Source: Gordoniibacillus kamchatkensis
GTDB taxonomy: Bacteria; Bacillota; Bacilli; Paenibacillales; NBRC-103111
Direction of reading: 5' to 3'
NCBI RefSeq assembly: GCF_000829455.1
Contig: NZ_JXAK01000055.1
Span: 1 to 46,712 of the forward strand
Length of the DNA stretch: 46,712 bases
This document shows, one piece after another, positions 16,536 to 24,796 of this stretch (position 1 is its first letter; the number at the start of each line of letters is the position of its first letter). Below the pieces are notes generated by a model. That model saw nothing but the letters and a program-made list of their open reading frames with translations. It was not told the DNA's origin and did not search any database. Both the position numbers and the translations under genes were made by a program.

Positions 16536-17423
16536 ATGGACGTGCGCGCGAAGGAATCAGCCGGTATTATTGGCAAGCTGGATTTTCGGAGCCGAAGTAT
16601 CCGGGTGCTGTACGGATTCATCTTCATTGTGCTGATCGTCGTTTCGCTGGCTTGTCTGCTTCCTCCGCTATGGGTGTTATCATCGAGCCTGAAGGATATC
16701 AAGGAGTTTTTCGCCATACCTCCGACGCTGATTCCCCATACGCTCCAGTTCGACAAGCTGTGGGAAACCTGGAGCCAGCTGAACTTTACGCGGCTGTACG
16801 CGAACACGCTGCTGATGACCGTGGGGATGGTCGCGTTCTCCATCCTGTTCAACGGGCTGATGGGCTACTTCTTTGCCGTGCTGAAGCCGGCGGGCCACCG
16901 ATTCGTGTTCGTGCTCGTCCTGTGGACGATGCTGCTGCCCAATACGCTCGGCATGGTGCCGATCTTTAAAAACATCATCGATTTCCCCGTGCTCGGCGTC
17001 AACTTGACGAATACGTTTTGGCCGATGTGGATGATGGCCGGGGCGCACGCCTTTTACGTCATCGTCTTCAAAGGATTTTTCGAAGGGATTCCGCAGGCGC
17101 TGATCGACGCGGCCAAGATCGACGGGGGCACCCGGCTGGCGATTTTCTTCCGCATCGTCGTGCCGCTCAGCATGCCCGTCATGATGGCGATTACAATCTT
17201 CACCGTAAATGCGACGTGGGCCGATTTTTTCTGGCCGTACATGGTGCTCAAGGACAAAAGCATGTGGACGGTCATCGTCGCCATTTTCAACCTGAGAACC
17301 GTCGTGCCGCTCGACATCCAGTTTATCGCCTTGACGTTCGCCATCATTCCGCCCGCGCTGCTGTTTCTCTTTTTCCAAAAATACATTATGCAGGGCTTTA
17401 CGTTCAGCGGCATAAGGGGCTGA
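16536..17423 (+). CDS. Sugar ABC importer permease (MalG/UgpE-like)
   Basis: 295 residues, six predicted helices. The second-permease signature is present: LIDAAKIDGGTRLAIFFRIV, then VPLSMPVMMAI, and the C-terminal QKYIMQGFTFSGIRG that is nearly invariant in this family. The start is either ATG 16536, immediately behind a run of seven G, or GTG 16542, which has better spacing. It pairs with the MalF-like permease upstream. Confidence 0.93.
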   Translation: MDVRAKESAGIIGKLDFRSRSIRVLYGFIFIVLIVVSLACLLPPLWVLSSSLKDIKEFFAIPPTLIPHTLQFDKLWETWSQLNFTRLYANTLLMTVGMVAFSILFNGLMGYFFAVLKPAGHRFVFVLVLWTMLLPNTLGMVPIFKNIIDFPVLGVNLTNTFWPMWMMAGAHAFYVIVFKGFFEGIPQALIDAAKIDGGTRLAIFFRIVVPLSMPVMMAITIFTVNATWADFFWPYMVLKDKSMWTVIVAIFNLRTVVPLDIQFIALTFAIIPPALLFLFFQKYIMQGFTFSGIRG

Positions 17424-17459
17424 ATGTCGGATTTCGCATGTCCGAAGGGAGTCGTGTCC

Positions 17460-17739
17460 ATGAGCGAATCGAATTCGGGAAGAACGGCACTGGTCACCGG
17501 CGGCGCCGTCGGCATCGGCAAAGGGATCGCGCTGGCGCTTGCCGCGCGCGGATTCGACCTGGCGATCAGCCATTGCGGGGAAGAGGAGCAGGCGCTGACA
17601 ACGGCCGAAGCGATCGAACGAAACCACGGCCGCTACCGCCGATATCGGCGAGGCGCTGGCGGCGAAATTTCCGTGCACGAATACGCTTCCCGCGTGGACG
17701 CTTGCCCGCCTGCCGGACGGCACCTCGGACCGGCCATAG
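17460..17739 (+). pseudogene. Remnant: N-terminus of an SDR oxidoreductase joined to an unrelated C-terminal tail
   Basis: From ATG 17460 (GAAGGGAG upstream) the frame encodes a good SDR Rossmann start: TALVTGGAVGIGKGIALALA and then FDLAISHCGEEE. Homology fades after codon ~52 (about 17620), and the same frame continues as Arg-rich noise to 17798. In the +1-shifted frame from about 17610, a plausible protein tail appears (ADIGEALAAKFPCTNTLPAW, then LPDGTSDRP, stop at 17739). I cannot name its parent gene. The layout fits a deletion that removed the SDR catalytic half and most of a following gene. In the intact ancestor the SDR probably acted on the imported sugar. Confidence 0.6.
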
Positions 17740-17775
17740 GTGCGCCGGCTGCGGCGCAATCTGTCTTGCAAAAAC

Positions 17776-17815
17776 AAAACGAAACTGACCATTTATAGAT
17801 GGTCAGTTTCGTTTT
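17776..17815 (+). terminator. Perfect 17-bp hairpin with A and T flanks, bidirectional terminator
   Basis: 17776-17792 is the exact reverse complement of 17799-17815, with loop TTATAG. The arm ends in TTTT and begins with AAAA. It separates the remnant from the thioredoxin-like gene. Confidence 0.8.
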
Positions 17816-17831
17816 ATATTCGGAGTATCTC

Positions 17832-18461
17832 ATGAAAAGGATGCGTGACAAAATGGAACAGCTGTTGAACTTGAAACACAAAATCGGGCAAGGGATATCG
17901 CCCCTGCAGTTCATGGATGGCATGCAGGTTCGCACGATGAAGTACTTTCAGATTCCGAATACGAAAGAGCGGTTCATTGCCAATTACGACAATTTTGCTT
18001 GGACGCACGAAGAGGACAAACGGTTTTTCGCTACCCTGGGCGAACGTTCCGACCTGCACTGCTTGATCCTATGCACGGATTGGTGCCCGGACGTCATCTG
18101 GAACGTCCCCGTGTTGTTTCGCGTGATGGAACAAAGCCGCATTCCGACCGAAGTGTTGATCATGGAAGAGCATTTGGAGACGATGGATCTGTTTCTGACG
18201 GGCGGCGGCCGGGCGCAGCCGATTGCGGTTTTCTTGAAGACGAACGGGGATGTGCTGGGCAAATGGGGCGCGCGTCCCGCTTATATTCAGGCCGTGATGG
18301 ATCGGTTCAAGAAGGAGAATCCGGATAAACAGCACGCCAGTTACCAAGAGAACCTTAACCGCGTATATACGGAGCTCGGCGAGCTGTATCATGCCGGAAA
18401 CGAATATCAGGACGTGATGATTCAAGAGTTAAGAAAGCTGTTTGCCGCTTTCGAATTGTGA
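17832..18461 (+). CDS. Thioredoxin-family protein
   Basis: 209 residues from ATG 17832, with GGAG 6 bases upstream. A thioredoxin-like core is seen around residues 45-160: HCLILCTDWCPDVIWNVPV holds the redox pair C81 and C85 in the form C-T-D-W-C-P, different from the classic WCGPC, followed by a cis-Pro-type segment AQPIAVFLKTNGDVLGKWG. This matches the Thioredoxin_9 type of cytosolic proteins of Bacillales. The exact substrate is unknown. Transcription starts after the strong hairpin, so it is probably monocistronic or shared with the transporter 29 bases downstream. Confidence 0.8.
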   Translation: MKRMRDKMEQLLNLKHKIGQGISPLQFMDGMQVRTMKYFQIPNTKERFIANYDNFAWTHEEDKRFFATLGERSDLHCLILCTDWCPDVIWNVPVLFRVMEQSRIPTEVLIMEEHLETMDLFLTGGGRAQPIAVFLKTNGDVLGKWGARPAYIQAVMDRFKKENPDKQHASYQENLNRVYTELGELYHAGNEYQDVMIQELRKLFAAFEL

Positions 18462-18490
18462 TGTGAATCTCACCGGAAGGAGGGATGGCC

Positions 18491-19414
18491 ATGTCTCGCT
18501 TGATTTTCGCCGCGTTGCTGCTGCTCAGCCTCATCTGGGGAGGCTCCTATTATTTCATCAAGGTTCTCGTTCAGGATTTCGGACCGTGGACTGTCGTATT
18601 TTTGCGATCCGCTCTCGGGCTAGCCGTCATCACGGTGTTCATGCTGATGATGCGAAAACCGTTCGGGTTCAGGAATATGCCATGGGTTTCGGTGGCCGTC
18701 ATGGCGCTAGTGAACACATGCTTCCCGTGGGCGATTATCGGCTTCAGCGAAACGCGATTGACGAGCAACATGGCGTCCGTACTCAATGCGACGACTCCGC
18801 TGTGGTCGCTCGTTACGGGAATGGCGTTCTTTGGAGCGTCTGCCCATAGGCTGCAATGGGTGGGGATGGGCACGGCCATCGCAGGCCTCGTCGTTCTGCT
18901 TGGTCTGAACCCCGCTTCGATCGTTTCCGTGGACGGTTTAGGGTTTGTCGGCATGATTGCCGCTTCGCTCTTTTACGGGCTTGGCTCCCAGCTATCCAAG
19001 CGCCTCCTGAACACGCTCTCTCCTTACCAAGCCACTTTCTGCACATTGCTCTTTTCGATGCTGGGCAGCGGCTGCATGGCGTTCTCGGTCGAAACCGTAC
19101 CGGTTGCGCAGCTTGTCGCGCCGCTGAATTTGTCCGTGCTGGTCGGGTTAGGCATATTCGGCTCCGGATTTGCCTACATCCTCTTCTATTGGATCGTGCA
19201 AAAAGGCGGCCCCGATATCGCTACGATGGTCACCTATCTTTTGCCGGTATTTTCGCTCATATGGGGCTTCGCCTTGCTGCATGAAAACATCCGCTGGAGC
19301 ATGATTGCCGGACTCGCTCTCATTCTGGCGGGCGTATTCCTTACAAGCCGGAAAAAGACGGCAGGAAGCCTGCCGAGGAAGCTTCTGCCGCTTGATCAAA
19401 TGGTGGAACGCTAA
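18491..19414 (+). CDS. EamA/DMT-family transporter
   Basis: About 307 residues. ATG 18491 has GGAAGGAGGG at good spacing; ATG 18485 lies too close to it. Ten hydrophobic helices arranged as two EamA repeats (five each) are visible: the first starts LIFAALLLLSLIWGGSYYF, the second GLGFVGMIAASLFYGLGSQ. Family members export amino acids, nucleosides or other metabolites. The gene is convergent with a MocR-type regulator and the stop codons overlap by 4 bases. MocR/EamA pairs are common, so this regulator probably controls the transporter. Confidence 0.9.
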   Translation: MSRLIFAALLLLSLIWGGSYYFIKVLVQDFGPWTVVFLRSALGLAVITVFMLMMRKPFGFRNMPWVSVAVMALVNTCFPWAIIGFSETRLTSNMASVLNATTPLWSLVTGMAFFGASAHRLQWVGMGTAIAGLVVLLGLNPASIVSVDGLGFVGMIAASLFYGLGSQLSKRLLNTLSPYQATFCTLLFSMLGSGCMAFSVETVPVAQLVAPLNLSVLVGLGIFGSGFAYILFYWIVQKGGPDIATMVTYLLPVFSLIWGFALLHENIRWSMIAGLALILAGVFLTSRKKTAGSLPRKLLPLDQMVER

Positions 19415-20847
19415 TCCGCTAACCATGCTTTGCGCAGCAAGCGGATTCCGGTTTCCATGTCCGCCGGGCTTATCCCCGCGAACCCCAGGTACAATTTGGG
19501 GTAGTCCGCGGAATGCAGCTCCTGCTGCATCCACATTTTCCGAAAGTCGTACACTTTCACTCCCGCTTCGGCCGCCGAACGTACCAATTGCTCTGACGAT
19601 TGGCGTTTTTTGACGGTTAGCTGAATGTGAAGCCCGGCGTTTTGCCCCGTGATCTCGACGCGCCTGCCCAGATGAGTCCGGATCAATGCGATCAAATGGC
19701 GGTGCTTATTGCGGTATAGGTTGCGCGTTTTGCGAATATGCCGGTACCAGTGGCCTTGCTCGATAAAAGCGTGCATGGCCCATTGTTCCACGCGCGAAGG
19801 GGCGTAGACGATCTCGTGCGGCATCGCGGACAATCGCTCGGCCAGCAGCGGAGGCAGCACCATATAGTTTATGCGCAGCGCCGGCGTCAGCGCTTTCGAG
19901 AACGTGCCGATGTAGATCACCCGGCCGCGTGTATCCAAACTGTGCAAGGAAGGGATCGGTTTGCCGAGATAGCGGAATTCCCCGTCGTAGTCGTCTTCGA
20001 TAATGTACGCATCGCGCGTGTTCGCCCATTCCAGCAAGCGTTCCCGCTCGGGATACGGCATCACGCTCCCGGTCGGAAATTGGTGGGATGGGGTGACGTA
20101 GACGATTTGTGCCGGTCTTGCTTCTAAATCTTGCAAGGAAAGCCCCTTGTCGCCGACCGGAATCGGCAAAATCTCGCAGCCGTTCAGCACGAACTGATCC
20201 CGGACGAGACTGTAGCCCGGCTCCTCGAAAGCGACGCGGCGAATATCCGGCAGCAGCTTGGCCACGATGCCTATGCTGTACGCCATTCCCGAGCCGATGA
20301 CGATTTGCTCCGGCAAGCAATCAACTCCTCTTGAATTTCGCACATACTCGGCCACTGCGAGACGCAGCCCATACTCCCCTTGCGGATCCCCGTATTGCCC
20401 CATCATGCCCGAATGGTTCTCGAGCGCTTCTCTCAGCATTTTATGCCATGTTCGAATGGGAAAGCCTTCAGGGTCCAACGCTGTCGGATCGAAATCGATG
20501 CAGCCAGCGCGTTGATCGGATGCCGGTATGCGCGGAGGCGGGGCAATTGTTCCCGGCGGCGAGACTTGCGCTTGTGCAGCGGGAGCAGCGGGTGACGCGT
20601 GCTTGTACGGATTCGCCACGTACAGGCCGGAGCGGGGTTTGCTGACCGCATAACCTTCCGCCGTCAGCATTTGATAGGCTGTCTCTATCGGCGTTTTGCT
20701 CATATTGAGCTGCAGCTGCAGGGCGCGAACGGACGGCAGCCGCGAACCGTCGGCGATCGCACCGTTTCTGATTTGATCGCGGATCTGCGCATAAAGCTGC
20801 TGATATAAAGGCCGTTCGTCTTGATCCGGAAGAAGGATATCGAACAT
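19411..20847 (-). CDS. MocR-family (GntR-HTH/aminotransferase) transcriptional regulator
   Basis: 478 residues from ATG 20847; longer in-frame starts exist but GGGGAG/GGAA sits correctly for this ATG. Residues ~1-75 are a GntR winged helix (RPLYQQLYAQIRDQIRNGAI, GSRLPSVRALQLQLNMS). A Pro/Ala-rich linker (~82-112) follows, then a fold-type-I aminotransferase domain with IIEDDYDGEFRY and the pyridoxal-phosphate lysine K318 in YIGTFSKALTPALR. MocR proteins bind PLP as a cofactor-effector and activate or repress genes for vitamin B6, GABA or transport. The convergent EamA gene is the likely target. It is divergent from riboswitch 3. Confidence 0.92.
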   Translation of the reverse strand: MFDILLPDQDERPLYQQLYAQIRDQIRNGAIADGSRLPSVRALQLQLNMSKTPIETAYQMLTAEGYAVSKPRSGLYVANPYKHASPAAPAAQAQVSPPGTIAPPPRIPASDQRAGCIDFDPTALDPEGFPIRTWHKMLREALENHSGMMGQYGDPQGEYGLRLAVAEYVRNSRGVDCLPEQIVIGSGMAYSIGIVAKLLPDIRRVAFEEPGYSLVRDQFVLNGCEILPIPVGDKGLSLQDLEARPAQIVYVTPSHQFPTGSVMPYPERERLLEWANTRDAYIIEDDYDGEFRYLGKPIPSLHSLDTRGRVIYIGTFSKALTPALRINYMVLPPLLAERLSAMPHEIVYAPSRVEQWAMHAFIEQGHWYRHIRKTRNLYRNKHRHLIALIRTHLGRRVEITGQNAGLHIQLTVKKRQSSEQLVRSAAEAGVKVYDFRKMWMQQELHSADYPKLYLGFAGISPADMETGIRLLRKAWLAD

Positions 20848-20972
20848 GGTTGGTTTCCGCTCCCCGATTGTCTTTTGAAATCGCGAGATTTTGCCTTCTG
20901 TCTGCAAGTCAATTTGATTGTAAGTCACGGATGGCGGGTGCGCAAATTCGACGCATTTTGTCAAAAAAAAGA

Positions 20973-21001
20973 TTGAAACTTGTATAAATTTGGATTAGAA
21001 G
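20973..21001 (+). promoter_or_regulatory. Promoter upstream of c-di-GMP riboswitch 3
   Basis: TTGAAA (20973-20978), 17 bases and TAGAAG (20996-21001). The segment shares 25 of the first 27 bases with the promoter at 2902. Confidence 0.5.
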
Positions 21002-21020
21002 TACTATATGCTCAGCCATT

Positions 21021-21149
21021 CAATAGATCGCTTACAATCGAACAAAGGCAAACCCGTCGAAAGGCGGGGACGCAAAGCCACGGGTCTAAGACGTAAGCAT
21101 TCGCTTATGGGATGATCGCCGGGTTGCTCTATTGCAGGGGTCTATTTTT
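21021..21149 (+). ncRNA. c-di-GMP-I (GEMM) riboswitch 3
   Basis: The aptamer (about 21041-21128) has AACAAAGGCAAACCCG, a GAAA-capped P2, GACGCAAAGCCACGGG, a P3 arm (ACGTAAG-CATTCG-CTTATGG) and GGGTTGC. CAATAG (21021-21026) can pair with CTATTG (21129-21134) to enclose the aptamer, and a T5 run lies at 21145-21149. It controls the CuAO-N/MORN/TPR protein at 21188. Confidence 0.9.
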
Positions 21150-21187
21150 GTTTTGTCCATTTTTTTTCGTAAAGGGGACTTTTATTC

Positions 21188-22504
21188 ATGCGAAACTGTT
21201 TGAAACTGCTCGCCGCTTTCCTGTCTTTATTGCTCATGCTTCTTGGGGCCGCACCGGCTTATGCGGACGACCCGCAGCCGACCGCGCCCGGAAAGCTGCA
21301 CGTCTATCTGGAAGACAAAGAGATCCAATTCGACGTGGATCCCATTATTGAAAATGGGACGACGCTCGTGCAGCTCCGTCCCATTTTTGAGGCTATGGGC
21401 CTGGAACTTCAATGGATTCCTCTATATCAGACGGTTGTCGGAAAGAAGGGCCGGTTTACCGTTACGTTCAGCATCGGCAAATCCCTCGGATTCGTTGCGA
21501 ACTATCCGGGTACTCCGATTGACGCCGCGCCTCAAATCATCGACGGCAACACGATGGTGCCGCTTCGTTTTGTAGCTGAAGCAACGGGCCATGCGGTGCA
21601 GTGGATACCGGACTATGCACAGAAAAAAGTCGTCATTACCCGTACCGTTGCGGCCGATATCATCGATGTTGCCTACTCCGATCAGGTGAAGTATGAAGGC
21701 GAGCAAAAAGACGGCTTGGCGGACGGCAAAGGAAAGTACATCTATAAGGACAAGCTGTGGTATGAAGGAGATTTTGCGAAGGGAAATATGGAAGGGCAGG
21801 GCAAGCTGTACAGAGACGGGACGCTGATTTATGAAGGGCAGTTCAGCCGCAGCCTTCCGAACGGCAAAGGGCGCTTGCTCGATCATCAAATTTACGAGGG
21901 AAACATGAAAAACGGGCTTCGCGACGGCTACGGAAAGCTGTCGGATACTAACGGGAAGCTGGAATACGAAGGAGACTTTCAGAACAATACCATCACGGGC
22001 AAAGGAACGATATACCAGTCCGGCAACACCAAGTATGTGGGCGACGTGATCATGGGGGTACGCGAAGGCTACGGCAAACTGTACGATGCTGACGGGGATA
22101 TGTACTATGATGGGCGTTTCGCCGGCAATCAGCCTGCGATGGACCCGGCTTCGCAAAGTGCGTTCGCGGTGTACTTGTACGCTAAACAAGGCAAGGATCA
22201 GAAGGCGGACAAATCGGCCGACGAAATGCTGGGCAGAGTCGGAGACAAAGCAGCCGGCTACAAGCTGCTCGGGAATATTTATATCAAAGTGAATAAACCG
22301 TCCAAGGCCGTCGCTATGCTGCAAAAAGGAGTCGAAGTTGATGCCAAGGACGCAGAGATGTATGCGTTGTTGGCGATAGCCTATGCGCAGCTTGGCGACG
22401 ACGCTAAGACTGAAGAGAGTCTGAACAAGGCCAAGGAATCAGGTTTTCCGGATATGAACGCGCTTCAGGATCAGGTGCAGCGCTACAAACTCAATCTGAA
22501 GTAG
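21188..22504 (+). CDS. Exported CuAO-N / MORN / TPR protein
   Basis: 438 residues with AAGGGGA before the ATG. A signal peptide ends at AAPAYADD. Residues ~36-155 form a copper-amine-oxidase-N-like domain (VYLEDKEIQFDVDP, LVQLRPIFEAMGLELQW, MVPLRFVAEATGHAVQW). Residues ~165-315 carry about seven MORN repeats (YEGDFAKGNMEGQGKLYRDG and variants). Residues ~325-430 look like TPR helices (YKLLGNIYIKVNKPSKAVAM, YALLAIAYAQLGDDAKTEES). No catalytic motif is seen. An envelope scaffold or binding role is likely. It shares the CuAO-N plus MORN core with the protein at 7832, and both follow a GEMM riboswitch, so they are probably produced in response to c-di-GMP. Confidence 0.88.
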   Translation: MRNCLKLLAAFLSLLLMLLGAAPAYADDPQPTAPGKLHVYLEDKEIQFDVDPIIENGTTLVQLRPIFEAMGLELQWIPLYQTVVGKKGRFTVTFSIGKSLGFVANYPGTPIDAAPQIIDGNTMVPLRFVAEATGHAVQWIPDYAQKKVVITRTVAADIIDVAYSDQVKYEGEQKDGLADGKGKYIYKDKLWYEGDFAKGNMEGQGKLYRDGTLIYEGQFSRSLPNGKGRLLDHQIYEGNMKNGLRDGYGKLSDTNGKLEYEGDFQNNTITGKGTIYQSGNTKYVGDVIMGVREGYGKLYDADGDMYYDGRFAGNQPAMDPASQSAFAVYLYAKQGKDQKADKSADEMLGRVGDKAAGYKLLGNIYIKVNKPSKAVAMLQKGVEVDAKDAEMYALLAIAYAQLGDDAKTEESLNKAKESGFPDMNALQDQVQRYKLNLK

Positions 22505-22575
22505 TTATTGTGGCTTCGGAGGAAGTCCAGTATAATGGGCTTGGACATATTTGCTAAGACAATTTCATAGTATGA

Positions 22576-22748
22576 AGTCAGAGGTGTGCATTCCAGCAAG
22601 AATGCGCTTAATAGGGAAGCACGGTGCAATTCCGTCACGGTCCCGCCACTGTAAATGCCGAGATCCGAATCGCAGCCACTGGAACCCTGGTTCTGGGAAG
22701 GAGATTCCGATTGTTGACGCATAAGTCAGGAGACCTGCCTCTGATGCT
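22576..22748 (+). ncRNA. Cobalamin (adenosylcobalamin) riboswitch
   Basis: AGTCAGAGG pairs with CCTCTGAT as P1. Inside are the conserved GGGAAGCACGGTGCAATTCC, TCCCGCCACTGTAA, the B12 box AGCCACTGG (22674-22682) and GACGCATAAGTCAGGAGACC. It lies directly ahead of the corrin operon and should turn it off when adenosylcobalamin is plentiful. Confidence 0.95.
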
Positions 22749-22876
22749 AGCATCGCTGTACCTACGCGGATAGGGAAGATGTTTACTGGGGATATTGCGG
22801 CATATTTTACTGGCGCGGCTCGTTTATGGCAGCATGAGTCCGGCTAGTGAATCATGTAAAATATCGCATTGGTAGG

Positions 22877-22907
22877 CAATCTTTCACATCCGAAAGATTG
22901 TCTTTTT
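22877..22907 (+). terminator. Riboswitch-linked attenuator terminator
   Basis: CAATCTTTC pairs with GAAAGATTG around ACATCC and is followed by TCTTTTT. Upstream, ATATTTTAC (about 22802) and GTAAAATAT (about 22856) are complementary and could form part of an antiterminator arrangement. It lies 130 bases after the aptamer and 32 bases before cbiH60. Confidence 0.85.
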
Positions 22908-22938
22908 ATTTTGCAGCGGAACGGTGAGGTGGGATTTT

Positions 22939-24771
22939 GTGAAAGGGAAATTGTTGCTGATCGGCTTCGGGCCCGGCAGTTTCGAGCATATTACGCACCG
23001 GGCGCGCCAGGCCATTGAGGAAAGCGACGTGATCATCGGATACAACACGTACGTCGATTTGATTCGGCCGCTGCTGACCGGCCAGGAAATCGTCAGAACG
23101 GGGATGACCGAGGAAGTGAGCCGGGCCGTCGAAGCGGTAAAGCAGGCGGAGCTAGGGAAAAAGGTGGCCGTCATCTCCAGCGGCGACGCAGGCGTGTACG
23201 GGATGGCCGGCCTCGTGTACGAGGTGCTGATCGAGAAAGGGTGGACAGCGGCGGAGGGCGTAGAAGTGGAGACGATCCCCGGCATTTCGGCGATCAATTC
23301 GTGCGCGTCTCTGCTTGGGGCTCCCGTCATGCACGATGCTTGCACGATTTCGCTGAGCGATCATTTGACGCCGTGGAGCACGATTATAGGGCGGGTGGAA
23401 GCCGCTGCCCGGGCGGATTTCGTGATTGCCTTGTACAACCCGAGAAGCGGCAGGCGCACGCGGCAAATCGTCGAGACGCAGCGGATGCTGCTGCGCTACA
23501 GGTCGCCGCAGACACCGGTAGGGCTGGTGAAGAGCGCGTATCGTGAGCGGCAAGAAGTGGTGTTGACGACGCTGGCCGAGATGCTGGAGCACGAGATCGG
23601 GATGCTGACGACCGTCATTATCGGCAACTCGGCCACCTTTGTCTACGACGGCCTGATGATTACGCCGCGCGGATACCAGCGCAAATATACGCTCCATTCG
23701 GCGGAGCAGTCGCTGAAACCACACGAACGGCTGCGGAAAGAGGCGGAGCCGTGGGCGCTCGAGCAAGATGAGGGGCAGCCGGCGGGGTGGGGCGAAGCCT
23801 GGCCGACGGGACGAGGTGAGATGCAGCCGGCTGGGAAGGGTGCTGCGCATCTGATGGGATGCGGCGACGCATATCGAATCAGGCAAGGCGAGGCGCAGCT
23901 GTTGGAGGGGGACGATACACATTCGGCGGAGCGGAGCGCGACGCGACCGGCGTCCACCTCTCCGCTCGAGCTTGCCGAGGAAGCTTTGTTCAAGCTCGTG
24001 TACAGCCGGGGGCAACCGGCACCGAATTTGCTTGCGGCAGAGGCGTTGGCGCCGGCGGGCCGTCCGGTTGCCGATGCGTCGGGGCGGCCCGCTTGGACGC
24101 CGCCCATGCAGGCCGGGGCGCAGGAGCTGATCTTCGAAGTCGCAGTCAGCCCCGGGGTTGCGAACAAGAAAATGTCTCCCGCACAGCTGCTCACGCTCGC
24201 CCAAATTGCCGGGGAGCAGGGGGAGCTGGAGTATACGCCGCATCATTATATGATTTTGCGGGTGCCGACCGGCGATCCGAGCGGCGTTACGGAGCGGCTC
24301 GTGGCCGAAGGCTTCCGGGTGCAGGCGGTCGGCGACGTCGTGACGGTGAAAGCTTGCGACTTTTGCAATGGCGAGAAAACGGAGGCGATTCCGTACGCCG
24401 AGGAACTGCACCGCAAGCTGGCGGGCGCGAAAATGCCGAAGGAGCTGCACATTGCCGTGAACGGCTGCGGCATGGCGTGCTACCGCGCTTCGCATGAAGA
24501 CATCGGGATCATTTACCGCAAAGGCAAGTTCGACCTGTTCCTCGGCGCCAAGACGACCGGAAGCAACGCCCATACGGCGCAGCGGGTGGCGGAAGGCATC
24601 GAGCCGGAGCGCATCGTGGAGACGATCGAGAGCATCGTCCGGCAGTATCGGGAGCGGGGGCATCCGAACGAGCGGTTTTTTAAATTTTTCAAGCGGGTTA
24701 AGAACGTCGAAGGCTTTGAACATAAGGAAGTGCCGGTGGCCGTAGCGGATGCGGCGGTTTGCGGCGACTGA
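22939..24771 (+). CDS. cbiH60: CbiH60: cobalt-factor III C17-methyltransferase fused to a siroheme/Fe-S reductase-like domain
   Basis: 610 residues from GTG 22939 (GAGGTGGG 6 bases upstream). Residues ~1-245 are the SAM-dependent tetrapyrrole methylase CbiH/CobJ (LLLIGFGPGSFEHIT, VISSGDAGVYGMAGL, ALYNPRSGRRTRQ) that methylates C17 and contracts the ring. Residues ~277-340 are a linker of octapeptide repeats. Residues ~395-590 resemble the nitrite/sulfite reductase half-domain with four cysteines in C-x2-C (C473, C476) and C-x3-C (C510, C514), enough to hold a 4Fe-4S cluster. The same fusion, CbiH60, is known from the Bacillus megaterium anaerobic pathway. It is the first gene of the operon. 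Confidence 0.93.
   Translation: MKGKLLLIGFGPGSFEHITHRARQAIEESDVIIGYNTYVDLIRPLLTGQEIVRTGMTEEVSRAVEAVKQAELGKKVAVISSGDAGVYGMAGLVYEVLIEKGWTAAEGVEVETIPGISAINSCASLLGAPVMHDACTISLSDHLTPWSTIIGRVEAAARADFVIALYNPRSGRRTRQIVETQRMLLRYRSPQTPVGLVKSAYRERQEVVLTTLAEMLEHEIGMLTTVIIGNSATFVYDGLMITPRGYQRKYTLHSAEQSLKPHERLRKEAEPWALEQDEGQPAGWGEAWPTGRGEMQPAGKGAAHLMGCGDAYRIRQGEAQLLEGDDTHSAERSATRPASTSPLELAEEALFKLVYSRGQPAPNLLAAEALAPAGRPVADASGRPAWTPPMQAGAQELIFEVAVSPGVANKKMSPAQLLTLAQIAGEQGELEYTPHHYMILRVPTGDPSGVTERLVAEGFRVQAVGDVVTVKACDFCNGEKTEAIPYAEELHRKLAGAKMPKELHIAVNGCGMACYRASHEDIGIIYRKGKFDLFLGAKTTGSNAHTAQRVAEGIEPERIVETIESIVRQYRERGHPNERFFKFFKRVKNVEGFEHKEVPVAVADAAVCGD
23767..23958 (+). repeat. Eight degenerate 24-bp units encoding octapeptides
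   Basis: The CbiH60 linker reads as eight consecutive octads: DEGQPAGW, GEAWPTGR, GEMQPAGK, GAAHLMGC, and four more diverged ones. Most begin with G-(E/D/A)-A/M, with a Gly near position 7. The period is 24 bases, so the array is a minisatellite that keeps frame. Confidence 0.8.
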
Positions 24772-24796
24772 ATCATAGCGTAGAGGAGATGCATGG

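Noticed and set aside
17799-17831. Upstream start (ATG 17799) for the thioredoxin-like gene
   Set aside because: It lies inside the 3' arm of a perfect 17-bp terminator hairpin and has no binding site; ATG 17832 has GGAG at proper spacing.
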